DNA of 64,000 bases from Melieria omissa (lineage: Eukaryota; Arthropoda; Insecta; Diptera; Ulidiidae): positions 12,610,701 through 12,674,700 of the forward strand of contig OZ020269.1 of the NCBI GenBank assembly GCA_963971225.1, in the 5' to 3' direction. A program made the translations under genes and the position numbers. This document shows positions 46,791 through 57,800 of this stretch, one piece after another. The notes beneath the pieces are model-generated. The model did not search any database. It saw nothing but the letters and a program-made list of their open reading frames with translations, and was not told the origin of the DNA. Positions within the stretch are counted from its first letter, which is position 1. Each line of letters starts with the position of its first letter.

Positions 46791-47499
46791 CTTTCATTTT
46801 CTTCATTTGCATCATCACTTTTTTCGCAAAATATTGCGCACCACATTGTACAATCAATTCTTTTGTCTTCAATTGTAATCCCAACACTTTGTACTACGTC
46901 GTAGAAGTGATTCGGGGGAAGTTCAGCGATTCACACAAATGACCAGCAAACTACGTTTTTGAATGAGTAACGTACCTGTGCATCTTAACGTCAGACATGA
47001 CTTTCGTATTACGCAGCAAGTGCAGGCAGCAAGTTTTGCAAAAAAAAATGTTTTAAATTTACCGAGAATTTTACAATAATTCACAGAATTTTCGGCGTGG
47101 CTCTTGTTTACTACTTCAGTATCATAAAAATGAATTAACACTTCATAGATAAGAAAATTGAAACGATTATTGAAGAGTGCACCGTGTTGTATTCATTCAT
47201 TGAAAATTGTAAAAAAAAAATTTAGACTCACTGAAATTCTTTCAAAGCTTCGCTGAGTAATCACTATCGACTATTGGTTTCCAAGCGTAAATATGTGAAA
47301 AGTATTAGCAACTTTAATGCAATTAGAACAAGCGAGAATGTTTGTGTTAAACGGCTAAAGTTAGGTATAACATTTGTTGTTGTTGTTGTTCTGTATTTTT
47401 TGGGGCCTAAGCGAAGGTGTAGAATTAACTTTTGGAGCCTAAACAAAACTTCTGATGTTCAACTACTTTTGTTACTGTCTAAGGTTAGCTGGAAGATTA
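46791..47499. other. Intergenic stretch, nothing recognised
   Basis: Contains a short gttgttgttgttgtt run near 47374. Open frames on either strand have no recognisable domains. Confidence 0.35.
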
Positions 47500-48760
47500 T
47501 TCGGTTTCGGTATTCGGCCAATTTTTAATCTACCTCGGCTTTGGCCAAAATGAATAAAGGTAGAACGGCCAAATTTGACAACGTTTTTTAAATAAATGAG
47601 TTTTTATTATTATTTGACTTCAGCTTCGGCCGAATATTTTAGTTATGCCGAATATTTTGCTTCGGCTTCGGCTAAAAATCCACTGGTAACTGCAAACATT
47701 GGTGTATAAGAAAGCAGTTGAAATGAATGAGTGAATTTGGTAGTGGGAAAGAAGCGGAGAGGAAGACAATTGAGTTCCAGCATTCTCGAATGGTCTTAAA
47801 AAACCTTAGACACTGTGCATCAACTGAAGGAAGAACGACTTAATTGAATCAGTTTTTTCTTAAAATAATTTTTATTAGCATTAGGCGTCGGCCGAATATT
47901 TTAGTTAAGCCGAATATTTTGCTTCAGCTTCGGCTAAAAATCCACTGGTAACTGCAAAGATTGGTGAGTAAGAAAGCAGGTGAATGAATGAGTGAATTTG
48001 GTAATGGAAAGGGAATAGAAAAGAAGACAATTGCGTCCCGACATTTTCAAATGGTCCTAAGAAACCTTAGACACTGTGGATCAAATGGAAGAATGGCCAA
48101 AATTGATCAGTTTTTTTTCTTTTAAAGAATTTTGATAAGTATTTGGCTTCGGCCTCGGCCGAATATTTTAGTTATGCCGAATATTTAGCTTCGGTTTTGG
48201 CCAAAAATCCACTAGTAACTGAAAATATTGGTGAACAAGAAAGCAGGTGGAATGAATGAGTTAATTTGGTAGTGGAAAAGGAGCGGAGAGGAAGACAAAT
48301 GAGTTCCAGCATTCTCAAGTTATCCTAAGAAACCTTAGACACTGTAGATCAACTGACTGAACTGAAGGAAGAACGGCTAAATTTAATCAATTTTTTCCTT
48401 AAAATAATTTTTATTAGTATTTGGCTTCGGCAGAATATTTTGCTTCAGCTTCGGCTTCAAAAGTCCACTTGTAACTACAAAGATTGGTGAGCAAGAAAGC
48501 AGGTGGAATGAATGAGTAAATTTGTTAGTGGAAAGGGAACAGAAAAGAACACAATTGTGTCCCGACTTTCTCCCATGGTCCTAAGAAAACTTAGACATTG
48601 TAGATCAACTGAAGGCAGAAAACTAAATTGAATCAATTTTTTCATTTAAAAAATTTTTATATTAGAATTCAGCTTCGGCCCAAATTTTAATTTTGCTTTG
48701 GCCAAAAATCTATCTTCATTCCCCAACAATCATAAAAAAACTTTGACACTGTGGTTCTAC
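47500..48760. repeat. Tandem array of ~265-bp units, about 4.5 copies
   Basis: The landmark ggccgaatattttag starts its cgaat core at 47631, 47893 and 48160, with a mutated form near 48432 and a degraded one near 48680. Each unit also has aaaaatccact[ga]gtaactg, aagaaagcag and aaaccttagacactgt. The word ttcggcttcggc repeats at the start of most units. Confidence 0.85.
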
Positions 48761-49534
48761 TGAATTCGTCTAACAAAGAAGTTTTTGCCTATTCAGGCGG
48801 AATTTCCCCGCAAAAAAAACAAAAAAATCTATCTATAGCGTTATCTATGAGTCAGAGAAAATGCTGCCAGAACCACTTCAGTCAAGCTGATAACAGACTT
48901 TTGAGTCCCCTAATCAGCGCTGTGAAAAGTTAATCGAATCTTTACTAGAATTGCAAATCTTTTTCAAGTATTGTTTGAAAAGAACAAAGAATTGTTTAGT
49001 TGTTAATTTAGATACAAAATCTTTGAAGAGATAAGAAAGAAACTCGCTGGTAATACTTTACAATTGATTTTCCATATGTTGAAGTACAACAACAACCGAC
49101 AATCACTGCACACAGCCAACCAATTCCCAGTGCAGACGTTGTCTGCCGCACTTCCTTTGTGCCTGCATGGCTTCACACATCTCAAACATATTTCAATATT
49201 TCCAATGAAATCTATATGTCAGCGTCATTATTAACCAGGCTGATATTTTTTGTCAATTTGTACATTCATTTTTTTTAATCAAATATTTGCTGTAACACAT
49301 GAATGAAAGGAGACAGGGGAGAGCAAACAGGAAGTGTCGCTGATTTTTGTATTTTTTTTATAATTTGATTTTTCTCATGTTTACCCATTCATGTCTGCTG
49401 GTTGCCTTTTCAATTTTGTTTTATTTGACCTCATGTTGATTGGTTGATTTTTTTTGTTGAACATTTTTTCATTTTTTTATTCGTAGTTTCTTTGGAGATT
49501 GGTCTCTGCTTTGAAAATGCGGGTCGTTATTAAT
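48761..49534. other. Intergenic stretch, nothing recognised
   Basis: Moderately AT-rich with no coding or repeat signal that I can name. Confidence 0.35.
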
Positions 49535-50139
49535 ATTTCTGTGGTCAAAAGCAATAACCGCCTAAGTCGAAAATTGCTGTTTCGAGCAATCTCGCTTTAA
49601 AGTTTTAAGCGCATATTTGATAAAAGTAGTAACACATACGGAAATCAAATTTACCAATCATAACAGGTTATTATATGATTGATTAGAATGTACTAAATAT
49701 TTATGGAAATACTTTTTATTTAGAGAGGATTTTAGAAAAAACGGATAATGGCGATTATTGCACATTGACTAGCTCACATTTATTGCACTTATATCGACTT
49801 AAGCTTTCGTTGCTTTTCAAAATGTGTGAGTTTCTGAACTTATGCTGACTTAAGTTGTTATTGCATTTTCAGAAATGATCACCCCAATAAGATAAGCGAT
49901 AATGCAGAAAAGTCATAAGGAGTTATTAAATACTTCATTGTTTTATTTATTATAATAAACATATTGAAACATTAAAAAAACAACTTCAATTGAAATATTT
50001 GTAATACAAGAAATTATGAATATTAAAATAAATTGAAAATTAATATTTCAATAACTTAGTTTATGTACCTTCAAAATTTGATATGATATGAATATGATTT
50101 TGAAAACAAATCAAATTATTCATCATCTGTATCTTAAAC

Positions 50140-50759
50140 TAACAGGGCTATTCTGGCAACTATCTTTCAACTCACCTCAATCTTTCGAAGTACGGACGGT
50201 TCGTTTGCCAACAGTATTGCCAGCATCGAACAGAGCACTTGGTTTACAAATGTGAGATTTTTATGAAGGATGAAAGAAAACGTAAAAATACACCAATTAA
50301 CAGCAAAAGTACATAATATAAATTGGCCGAAAGTGTTTGTCTTCATGTGCTGTTCATTGCCTTAAGGTTAAATCTGACAACATCATTAACATCACATAAA
50401 AAATAAAACAATTAATTTGAATTCATATTTTTACACCAGTTCTTGTCTTTTCTAAAAAGAAATACGTAACTGCAAAATAATCCTGATAAACACATCTGTA
50501 ATTAAAAGAAAATCATAACGAAAATTGGAAAACTAATTTTCTTTCATCATTGCAAAATTGCTTCAAATTTCACAGAAAAAGAGTTGGCTGGCAATGCTGT
50601 TCGCCGAAAACAGCATTTCAACTCGAGTGTTGAATTTTAGAGCTTTTTCCGAAAGATTTTTTCGTTGGAATAGCTAAAATCTTTCATTCAGTCTTTCAAA
50701 CTGTCTTTCAATAATCTTTTGAAAGTGTTTCAACAGTCTTTGCCAGAATAGCCCTGTAA
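50140..50759. mobile_element. Nested 614-bp element with TAA duplication (PIF/Harbinger-like)
   Basis: Element 50143-50756 is flanked by TAA at 50140-50142 and 50757-50759. Its ends are the inverted repeat cagggctattctggcaa, matching over 17 bases, with further diverged tctttcaa words inside both ends. A three-base TAA/TTA target is typical of PIF/Harbinger. No coding capacity. Confidence 0.75.
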
Positions 50760-50808
50760 ATCTGGATGGATATCGATATGTGTTTCATTAACAGTCAAAT
50801 CTAAATTG

Positions 50809-50858
50809 GAGCGTTGCGTCAGAAAACGCAACGCGTTGCGTTTTCTGACGCAACGCTC
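50809..50858. repeat. 50-bp perfect palindrome
   Basis: Bases 50809-50833 (beginning gagcgttgcgtcagaaaacg) are followed without spacer by their exact reverse complement to 50858. The cgttgcgt word recurs just to the right (50885). A shorter palindrome, cccatacaatttgtatggg, lies at about 51133-51151 in related sequence. Confidence 0.95.
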
Positions 50859-51603
50859 TCGCTCAGTGCGGCATACCGAAATTGAAGCGTTGCGTTGGGA
50901 TTGTCAAAATCATGAAATAAAAAAAATATCTGTTTAGTTGCAAAAAAGCCAACAAACTATTATTATTTTGCAAAACTTAGCTCTTATTTGAATAAATTCC
51001 TCACAATTTAACTCAAATCAAATATAAATTACGGGCGTTTTTGTAAGTCGCAGCCAACTTTAACCGCTAACGCCTTGTCCAAATTGGAAATTCGAATAGC
51101 TCAGCGTCAGAGCGTTTCAATTGCGGTTTGCCCCATACAATTTGTATGGGCATGAAGCAATTTTGACAGTTGCTTGGCGCTGACGCTAGTGAAGACGTAG
51201 GGTAATAAATGTTTTATAGAACGCATAGAAGTAAGGGTTTATGAACGGGAGTAAATCATCAAGATATTTTTTTTGGGCATCAATTTTAGCTTCTTCAGTA
51301 AGCTTAGGAACATCCTTTGTAGTGGCAAAGCTAACACCGCGTTTAACTATGTTTAATATTTGAAATACTTCTTCTTTTAAGCTGGTTTTGTAGAATATTT
51401 TACCAAAATTATTTCTTTTGAACCGGAGCCATTTAACATTTTTTCAACAAAACTTTTCTCCATTTTCATTTTCCACATAAATTTGTTTTTTTTTTAAGCG
51501 AAAAGTTAAGAAAATCATTTGTAGTCATTTCAACAACCCTGAATGTATTTCTTACACCTCCATTTTAAACAAATTTATACCAATCATGCGGTGCTTTTGA
51601 GCG

Positions 51604-52942
51604 CTAGTTTTCTTTTTTTCCTTTCAATGACAGCATGATCGACATCGCATTCCATGTGTCTATGCCCTGGGTATAAAAACTTGTGATCGACCGAGCAAGT
51701 AAAAACATGGCGCAAACAAAAGAATTTTTGTTTTGTCCTACACAGGAATCACCATAAAAAATTACGTGCTTTAATTGACCTTGCCTGTTTATGTGTTTAA
51801 ATAGACATGAGGCAATATTATTGCCACCACGCTCAGATAAAGCCTTGTAGCAATATGTGTTACAATCGTGCACTCTGAGATTATCTGTCCACAGTTGTCT
51901 TTTGTAAAAACTAATACATGTTTTCAAAAATGGCGTAGGCAAGTACTGCTACAAATCAAATGCGAAAGTTTTAATTGTTAAATCCTTGGCTGCCATGTCT
52001 TTGTCAATTGTTTTGATTGATATGTTAATTCAGCTTTATCATGATGGAGGGAAAGCTCATTTTCAAAGTCCTTTAACGAAGCTGTATTGTTCTCCTGTTT
52101 AGCAATATCAACTTTGGCTTTTTATTTATGGCATATATGACAAATATTACTGTAGGAAGTGATGCTGACTGCTCTAGATGCATTCTCATCACAATACAGT
52201 TTATACATTTGAGTAAGAGATAAATCGGCGTGGAAATACATGCAGCTCGTATCTCTTCTGGTGTAGTGACTTTCATATTTGGGGAAAGTATTTATGTGGG
52301 CCTTTATTTTTTGAATGTGGTTTTCAGATAACTTGTTTGTTCCTGCTCCCGATCCACGTTTGCCGGAAAAACACCTATTGAGAACATTAATTTTTTTGTT
52401 TTTGGACACTTTTAAGGAAGCTTTCACTTTCATCGAAGCATTGCTTGAAACATTCTGACATATTTCAATACTTCTTCCGTTATACTCTAAATGATACTTC
52501 ACATGAATCTTGCGCTGACGAGGCTTTTCAGGATGTTTTTGCAGGCGGTTTAGTTTTATTGTCTTCAATATCGATCGAATAAAGTCTTTGATTATATGTA
52601 CCTAGTACCCAATACTTATCGAAATATTCTTTGGATGCTATTTGGTACTTTAGATTTGCATCTCATTCGGCAATCAGAAACTTAGGGTCTAAAGGTTATC
52701 TGAGCTACAACACGTCCCTTTTTATTCACATAGTTTTGACCTTTATTACGCCTTTCTTGAGATACGGTGGTCAAACTAGGCACTTGTTCTTCTATCTCAC
52801 TATCATTACCATCTGATACTTGATAATCGGGATCTGCACGTGAGTCGTCGCTGAAAAACATGGAACATTTCTTGCTCTGCAGATGTATATATTTCAGTGT
52901 CGATGACGTTTTCACATGCAAGAGTTTGATTGTGTTCATCAT
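51604..52942 (-). pseudogene. Broken transposase-like gene of the 4-kb transposon
   Basis: Minus-strand pieces lie in order: 52942-52682 (acidic N-terminal part with SDDSRADPDYQVSDGND), 52568-52122 (SGKRGSGAGTNKLSENH, RRDTSCMYFHADLSLTQMY), and 51942-51604 ([28 protein letters not shown]). Just before the last piece, FAFDL is followed by a stop. After it, [11 protein letters not shown] and IERKKK are only readable in another frame. The FDL and GDSCVGQ Asp residues look like the first two acidic residues of a DDE transposase and the IE that follows may be the third. At least two stops and one frameshift make it non-functional. Confidence 0.65.
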
Positions 52943-53615
52943 AGTTTCCTATGATAAGAGAAGTATAATATGTATATAAGAAATATAAAAACTGGACTTC
53001 GATTTCACTGTTGAAGCAAATTGCAAGACCCTCCGAACTTAACTTACTTTCTAGCGCACTTCACGCGCTGAGCATAAGAACTTAAATGAAAATAATGCTC
53101 TTACGCGCAATCGACCCAACAACCTAACTGCACTTAAAACGTGCAATGTCACAACAAAGCATACGCAATACTCGCTTAATTCGATTTTGTTTTCATTTTA
53201 GCATCACGGCGATTGTGCAATAAAGGCTTACATTGAGTTTAGAAATTTTTAGCTGAATTCTAAATTTACAATAATCGCTTAACTCGATGTAAGCGATTGT
53301 TGAAATGTTCGCAATTGCGAAAAACATTGATTTTTAAAATGTGAAATAACAACTTAAGTCGATGTAAGCTTTTAAAGCAAAAACAAAAAATAAGAAGCGG
53401 AACTCTTAATTAAACTTAGGCGATTATTGCAAATGCAATATGTGTTCATTATAACTTAAGCGAATAGGTTTTTATTAATAACTTTTTTAATTTTAAAGTT
53501 ACAAACTCCCCGATTTTACACAAACGTAGAGCACAGTCAAGGGAACATGGTGCCATCCATAACTCAATTTCTTCTTAAGTCGACTTAAGCGATTATTGCT
53601 TTTGACCACAGATTT

Positions 53616-54714
53616 GTTGCTTTGCTTTTGATGTTCACAGCCACAGCAAAATTATGAAAGTAAAACGCAAAACCTCAACTATGTGTGTGTGTGTGTCAGT
53701 GTGAACAGCAAAAGACACTTTTGAACTCCACCACATGTGGCGTATTTGTATTATTTTTATTTATTAACAGTAATTTGTTTTTAGTGCGAAAAATTTCGCT
53801 TCATTCCATTTTGACTCACTTCCTTCAACACTGCACACAGACTTCATTGGCTTTGCAGCTTCACTGCAAATTGGCGGCATTTCTACCTGCACGCTGCACA
53901 TAATTACAAAAAAAAAAAACAAAATTACTAAAAATACAAATGTATGTAAATATGTGTGGCATCAGTAGGTAACTGTAAAATGTTGCTGATTTATGGTTTT
54001 GATTTGGTTTTGAATTGCATTCGGCCGCTTGCACGGAAATCGTTTACACCCGCCGCATGTGGCGTGACTGGTTGGCAATTTCCCATAACACAAACGACAA
54101 CAACTAGTAGCCGCTTAAGTGAAAAACAAAAACAATAACAATAATAATATGAGTAAGCGGCGGCATTGGCATTGGCATTTGAAGTGCAGCATTGCGCAAA
54201 AAAATTCCATTAAAAATGCAGCGAGCACAGTTAATGTGAATGGCAATTGGCGGCCGCTTGTCAGCCGAATCGAGTGCATTAGTCACACGTCGGAAAGGTG
54301 TAGTAAGCAGTTGGCTCAATGCATAGAGCGATGCGAGTTTGAGCGCCAAGTTGACGCAACAGACTGCGCGGTCAGTCAGCACAGGTAGAAATTGCACGGC
54401 GATGCCGTTGAACTTTGAACGCTGCGCCGACGCACAACTGAAGTCTGCAGTGGCTGCCACTGACTATGATTTGACTTGGTATGACATGAAAGCTGCTTCT
54501 GTGAAATGAGACATTCCAATGTTGTAAAATCAACTATAGGATATACATATATGCGAGGGATTCATTGTGCAGCGCATATCAGTGACACATCAGAACTCAA
54601 TTTGTTTGAGTCACAATTAACAATTATTGTGTAATAAGTTTTGTTTGTTGCTGTATTTATTTTTGCTGTCTATGAGTTAATCATAAAATAACTTAAATGT
54701 CTTTAGTTTTCTGA
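53616..54714. other. Intergenic stretch without recognised gene
   Basis: Some GC-richer sequence near 54000-54460 could be regulatory or exonic, but no conserved protein or splice pattern could be supported. Confidence 0.35.
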
Positions 54715-55018
54715 GTCTGTGGCTCAGTGGTTAGTGTAGGTATTGAATCACAATTCAGAGATCTGTGCTTCATATCCCAAAAAAAAGCATCTTGCGACAA
54801 TTACAACAGAATACAAACAGCCTTTGTGACTCAATGTTTAGTATATTGAATCAAGAGTCTTTGGGTCTGTGGTTCATATCCCCATAAAGTCAGCATCTGA
54901 AGACAATTACAACACAACAAAATTGGAGCCTTTGGCTCAGTGGTTAGTGTATTGAATCAAGAGTCCGGGGGTCTGTGTTTCATACCCAGATCAAGTCAGC
55001 ATCTTGCGATTATATATT
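54715..55018 (+). repeat. Three tandem tRNA-like units of ~106 bp
   Basis: The word ggctcagtggttagtgta or a variant (gactcaatgtttagtata) begins at 54721, 54828 and 54934. Each is followed by ttgaatca and a ctgtg[gct]ttcatayccc segment, then agcatctt and acaattacaac. The paired words are placed like the A and B boxes of a tRNA gene, so the unit is tRNA-derived, but no cloverleaf can be closed. Probably a multimeric SINE head. Confidence 0.65.
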
Positions 55019-55019
55019 T

Positions 55020-55365
55020 TTTTATAAATGTCTTCTTGACTGACACCACAGCCCGATTACGATACAAAGGCCTTGCTACCCGCAACCATTCATGTTGTGC
55101 GTGTGAAATTTTTCAAGGTTGGAAGGGACCTACAGTTTTATGGCGATTCCGAACGGCGAGTTGGGAGCATTTTTATAGGCAATTTTTACTCTCAGAGGTT
55201 TGCCATTTCCTGCTGAGAGGACAGCCGCCGAAAGAAAAATTGTTGTTTTTGTCTTTTTTTTCGGTGTTAGCAGCAACGTAGTCTTGAACCTGGGTTCAAG
55301 CGTCGCATTTGACTCGCGGCCCAACGTACTAGCCAGCTGAGCTACGGCGGCGGCTTTTCTAAATG
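55020..55365 (-). mobile_element. tRNA-derived SINE, second copy
   Basis: Body 55031-55354, same family as 38666-38961 and same orientation. The minus-strand head reads gccgccgccgtagctcagct, and the B-box-like aggttcaagac lies ~70 bases further in. The flanks ttttataaatg (55020-55030) and ttttctaaatg (55355-55365) match at 10 of 11 bases and are probably the target duplication. It sits directly next to the tRNA-like trimer. Confidence 0.85.
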
Positions 55366-55920
55366 TAGGGTTTTAATATTTTTTTAATTTTCCATGATTT
55401 GATAATACTTAATATTTTATAATTCTTATATATGGTTTTTATGGTATATAATTTCTTTTTAATATATTTTTATTTTAATATATTTTAATTTAATTTAAAT
55501 TTACTTTTTAATGTATTTTTTTTTAATATAAAACATATACTTAATTGTTCAATGTTTTAAATGTAAATTTCCAATACTTTTTAATTTCTTGCGTACAATT
55601 TAAATACGATTTTTGTTCTATTTATACATTTTATTATTTGTCTAACTTTTTTTGGTTTTTAATTTGAGTTTTGTTTAAACTTTGCTTACTCACTTTCCAC
55701 AACCTGCGCTATTGATTTCATCATTCACGTTTGATGTGTCACACAATACCGAAAAAAAAAACAAAAATCGTTCTCTTTTAATTTATCGCTTGTCTGCTGT
55801 AAATTAATGCGAATTGCTGTTAACAAATTAACAGCAATTGAATAATTGAATAATGTTGCATGGGTTGGCTGTACGAGGAAAATATAACAACAGTAAAAAT
55901 TTAAAATAAAAAATTAAATA
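55366..55920. other. Very AT-rich stretch
   Basis: Dominated by ttttaatatatttt-like words; no gene or element was recognised. Confidence 0.4.
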
Positions 55921-56091
55921 CAGTGCTTTTCGCTTACAACGAACCCATTTAAAATGATTTTCCGCCTAACACGAACCAATTTCAAAAGTACGCGCTTTAT
56001 GTTTTCGCTTATTACGGACCCCTTTTAAAGCGATCTTTCGGTTAAAACGAACCATTTTGCCCGGTCCCCCGAAGTTCGCGAAAAGTATTGT
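55921..56091. mobile_element. Possible small pogo-like MITE
   Basis: The left end cagtgcttttcgcttacaac and the reverse-complemented right end caatacttttcgcgaacttc are similar inverted repeats. The words cgcttacaacgaacc, cgcctaacacgaacc, cgcttattacggacc and cggttaaaacgaacc recur inside about every 40-50 bases. TA precedes the left end; the right flank is not TA. Confidence 0.5.
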
Positions 56092-56390
56092 CCTATATAT
56101 ATAAAAATATATAAAATACCATAATTTTCAATTTAAAGCAGTATTTACGAATATTTAAACAATTTTTTTATTTAAATTGCCGTGAAAACTTTCAATACAT
56201 TTCCAGTCATAGTTGCAGTAACACACGGTAGGCAGGAAGCATCGATAGGTTGCACAAAAATGTCGACGAAAACTGTAATCGGGGTTGTATTTGTTGATGA
56301 TTATAGGTGCAAAATCCGTTCGAATTGAAATCCGATCTGCTTCTTCTCAAAAGTTATACATATTTTTATATTTCGAATCGGGACAATTTG

Positions 56391-56960
56391 TAACACAGGA
56401 CAACAAAAAACACTTTTTTTTCTGTTGCATGGAGTTTTTCTACTGTTTCTTACTAATTTGGGTGCGCTGATTTCGAATCTACCCTCAGATTTTTTCTAGC
56501 AGCTCTAGTTAATGAGATATTGGTACCGTGCCATTTTTTCAGGTTTTCCTCTATTTTTCCATATTTTTGATCGTAATTTCTAAACAAAAAAATTGATTGA
56601 CATGATTTTTACATTATCGCATTAACAACACCCCACGGCTTCTTTTCCGATGCAACTTATTTTTATAAGTTTTAAAATGCCGCGGTAATTGGACCTCAAA
56701 GTCGGAAAATATGGAATTTTAAGGGGTTTTCTTTGATGGTCAAAAACATACAAATTTTTTGTAAATCAGTTAACGATTTGGTGTATAAGGAAAGCCGACA
56801 CATCAAGCAATACAACACAGCCAAATTATTCGGCGGAATATACATTCGCATCGAAATAATAGCAAAAATGTACCATAGCCATTTTCATCACTTTTCATAC
56901 TTTTTCCTTAAAAAATTTGGGGCCTCAAAATATTCAAAGCTTTTATTTATTTTTCTTTTA
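56391..56960 (+). mobile_element. Half copy of the foldback-like element
   Basis: Starts after taa at 56391-56393 with cacaggacaacaaaaaacac. It then runs colinear, at high identity, with the left arm of the element at 61305-62469, through ctgttgcatggagtttttct and aaaatgccgcggtaattgga to cacttttcatactttttcc. It ends near 56960 at an AAATA-rich tract; the right arm is missing. Confidence 0.8.
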
Positions 56961-57400
56961 TTCTTTTTGTTTTTTGCTTGTATTTCAGACTATAAATGGA
57001 ACGTAAAAAGAGCATATTTTGAAGAATTTTAAGAATATTTTAAAATAAATACAGATAAATAAATAAAAAAATAATTAAATAAACACATAATAAATAAATA
57101 GAAAACAAAAAAAAATGAATACATAACTAAAAAAATTATGGAAGAAACAAATTGGAAGTTTTTCTCTCAAAAAACGAACAAAAAAATTAATAAGTAAATA
57201 AAAGTGAATAAACAAACAAATAAGTACAAAAAAATAAAAAAGGAAAAATTAATAAATTGAGAAATAGATGGATAAATAAAAAATAAATAATGAAATAAAC
57301 AAATAAATAAATAAAAAACAAATTAATAAATAAAAAAACAAAAAATCAACAAATAACTAAAAAAATCATTGAAGAAACTGGGCGTTTTTCTCCTCCTTTT
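56961..57400. repeat. A-rich (AAATA)n-like low-complexity stretch
   Basis: Long run of aaataaataaat-type words from about 57040 to 57360, with no coding signal. Confidence 0.7.
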
Positions 57401-57409
57401 CCCTTGGGG

Positions 57410-57800
57410 TATCACAATGCACCCATCTCTGGCCCAAGTATTTTAATGGGTAGTCTCTGTATCACTTCAAACTAACCTAACTAAATCCAAACTGAGAAGT
57501 GTTAAGTGATATGGAAATCTCTAGTTTGAGGCAATTTCGTTCAATTCAGTCAACATTAGAGACTTTCTGGCCTTCATACACAAATCATATTAACTTGAGT
57601 CTTCACAAACTTGCAAGAAGTACTGTTCCTATGTTTTCCTTGTACTTGCGTCAATGCGTCAATCAGTGGCCCAAGTTTTCCTTTCTGTCAATGTCTATGA
57701 CCTGACAAACACTTCAAACTAACCTAACTTAACCTAAGCCGAAAAGTGTGAACAGATTTGGGAATCTCTAATTCGGGGCAATTTTAACTACTCGAACTCC
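57410..57800. repeat. ~247-bp direct duplication with TTAGG-like words
   Basis: The phrase cacttcaaactaacctaac starts at 57463 and 57710. Both are followed by a gaagtgt/aaagtgt word, ggaaatctctagttt or ggaatctctaattc, and ggcaattt. Diverged; two copies only. Confidence 0.7.

Larger units (their letters stand above)
49535..53615 (-). mobile_element. Decayed ~4.07-kb DNA transposon with 4-bp target duplication
   Basis: The element at 49539-53611 lies between ATTT copies (49535-49538 and 53612-53615). Both ends begin ctgtggtcaaaagcaataa, and the inverted repeat runs about 32 bases with two mismatches. Sub-terminal words such as gcgattattgc and acttaag are repeated many times in both flanks (49560-49900 and 53160-53600), as expected for transposase binding sites. 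The minus-strand centre holds a broken transposase-like gene. A second element is nested at 50143-50756. Four-base duplications are used by Sola-type transposons; assignment to that superfamily is inference. Confidence 0.75.

Noticed and set aside
54721..54790. Possible functional tRNA gene
   Set aside because: A- and B-box-like words are present but no cloverleaf or acceptor stem can be closed, and the unit is tandemly repeated; treated as tRNA-derived repeat.
55280..55354. Possible tRNA gene on the minus strand
   Set aside because: The head of a SINE with body, flanking duplication and a second copy; not a standalone tRNA.
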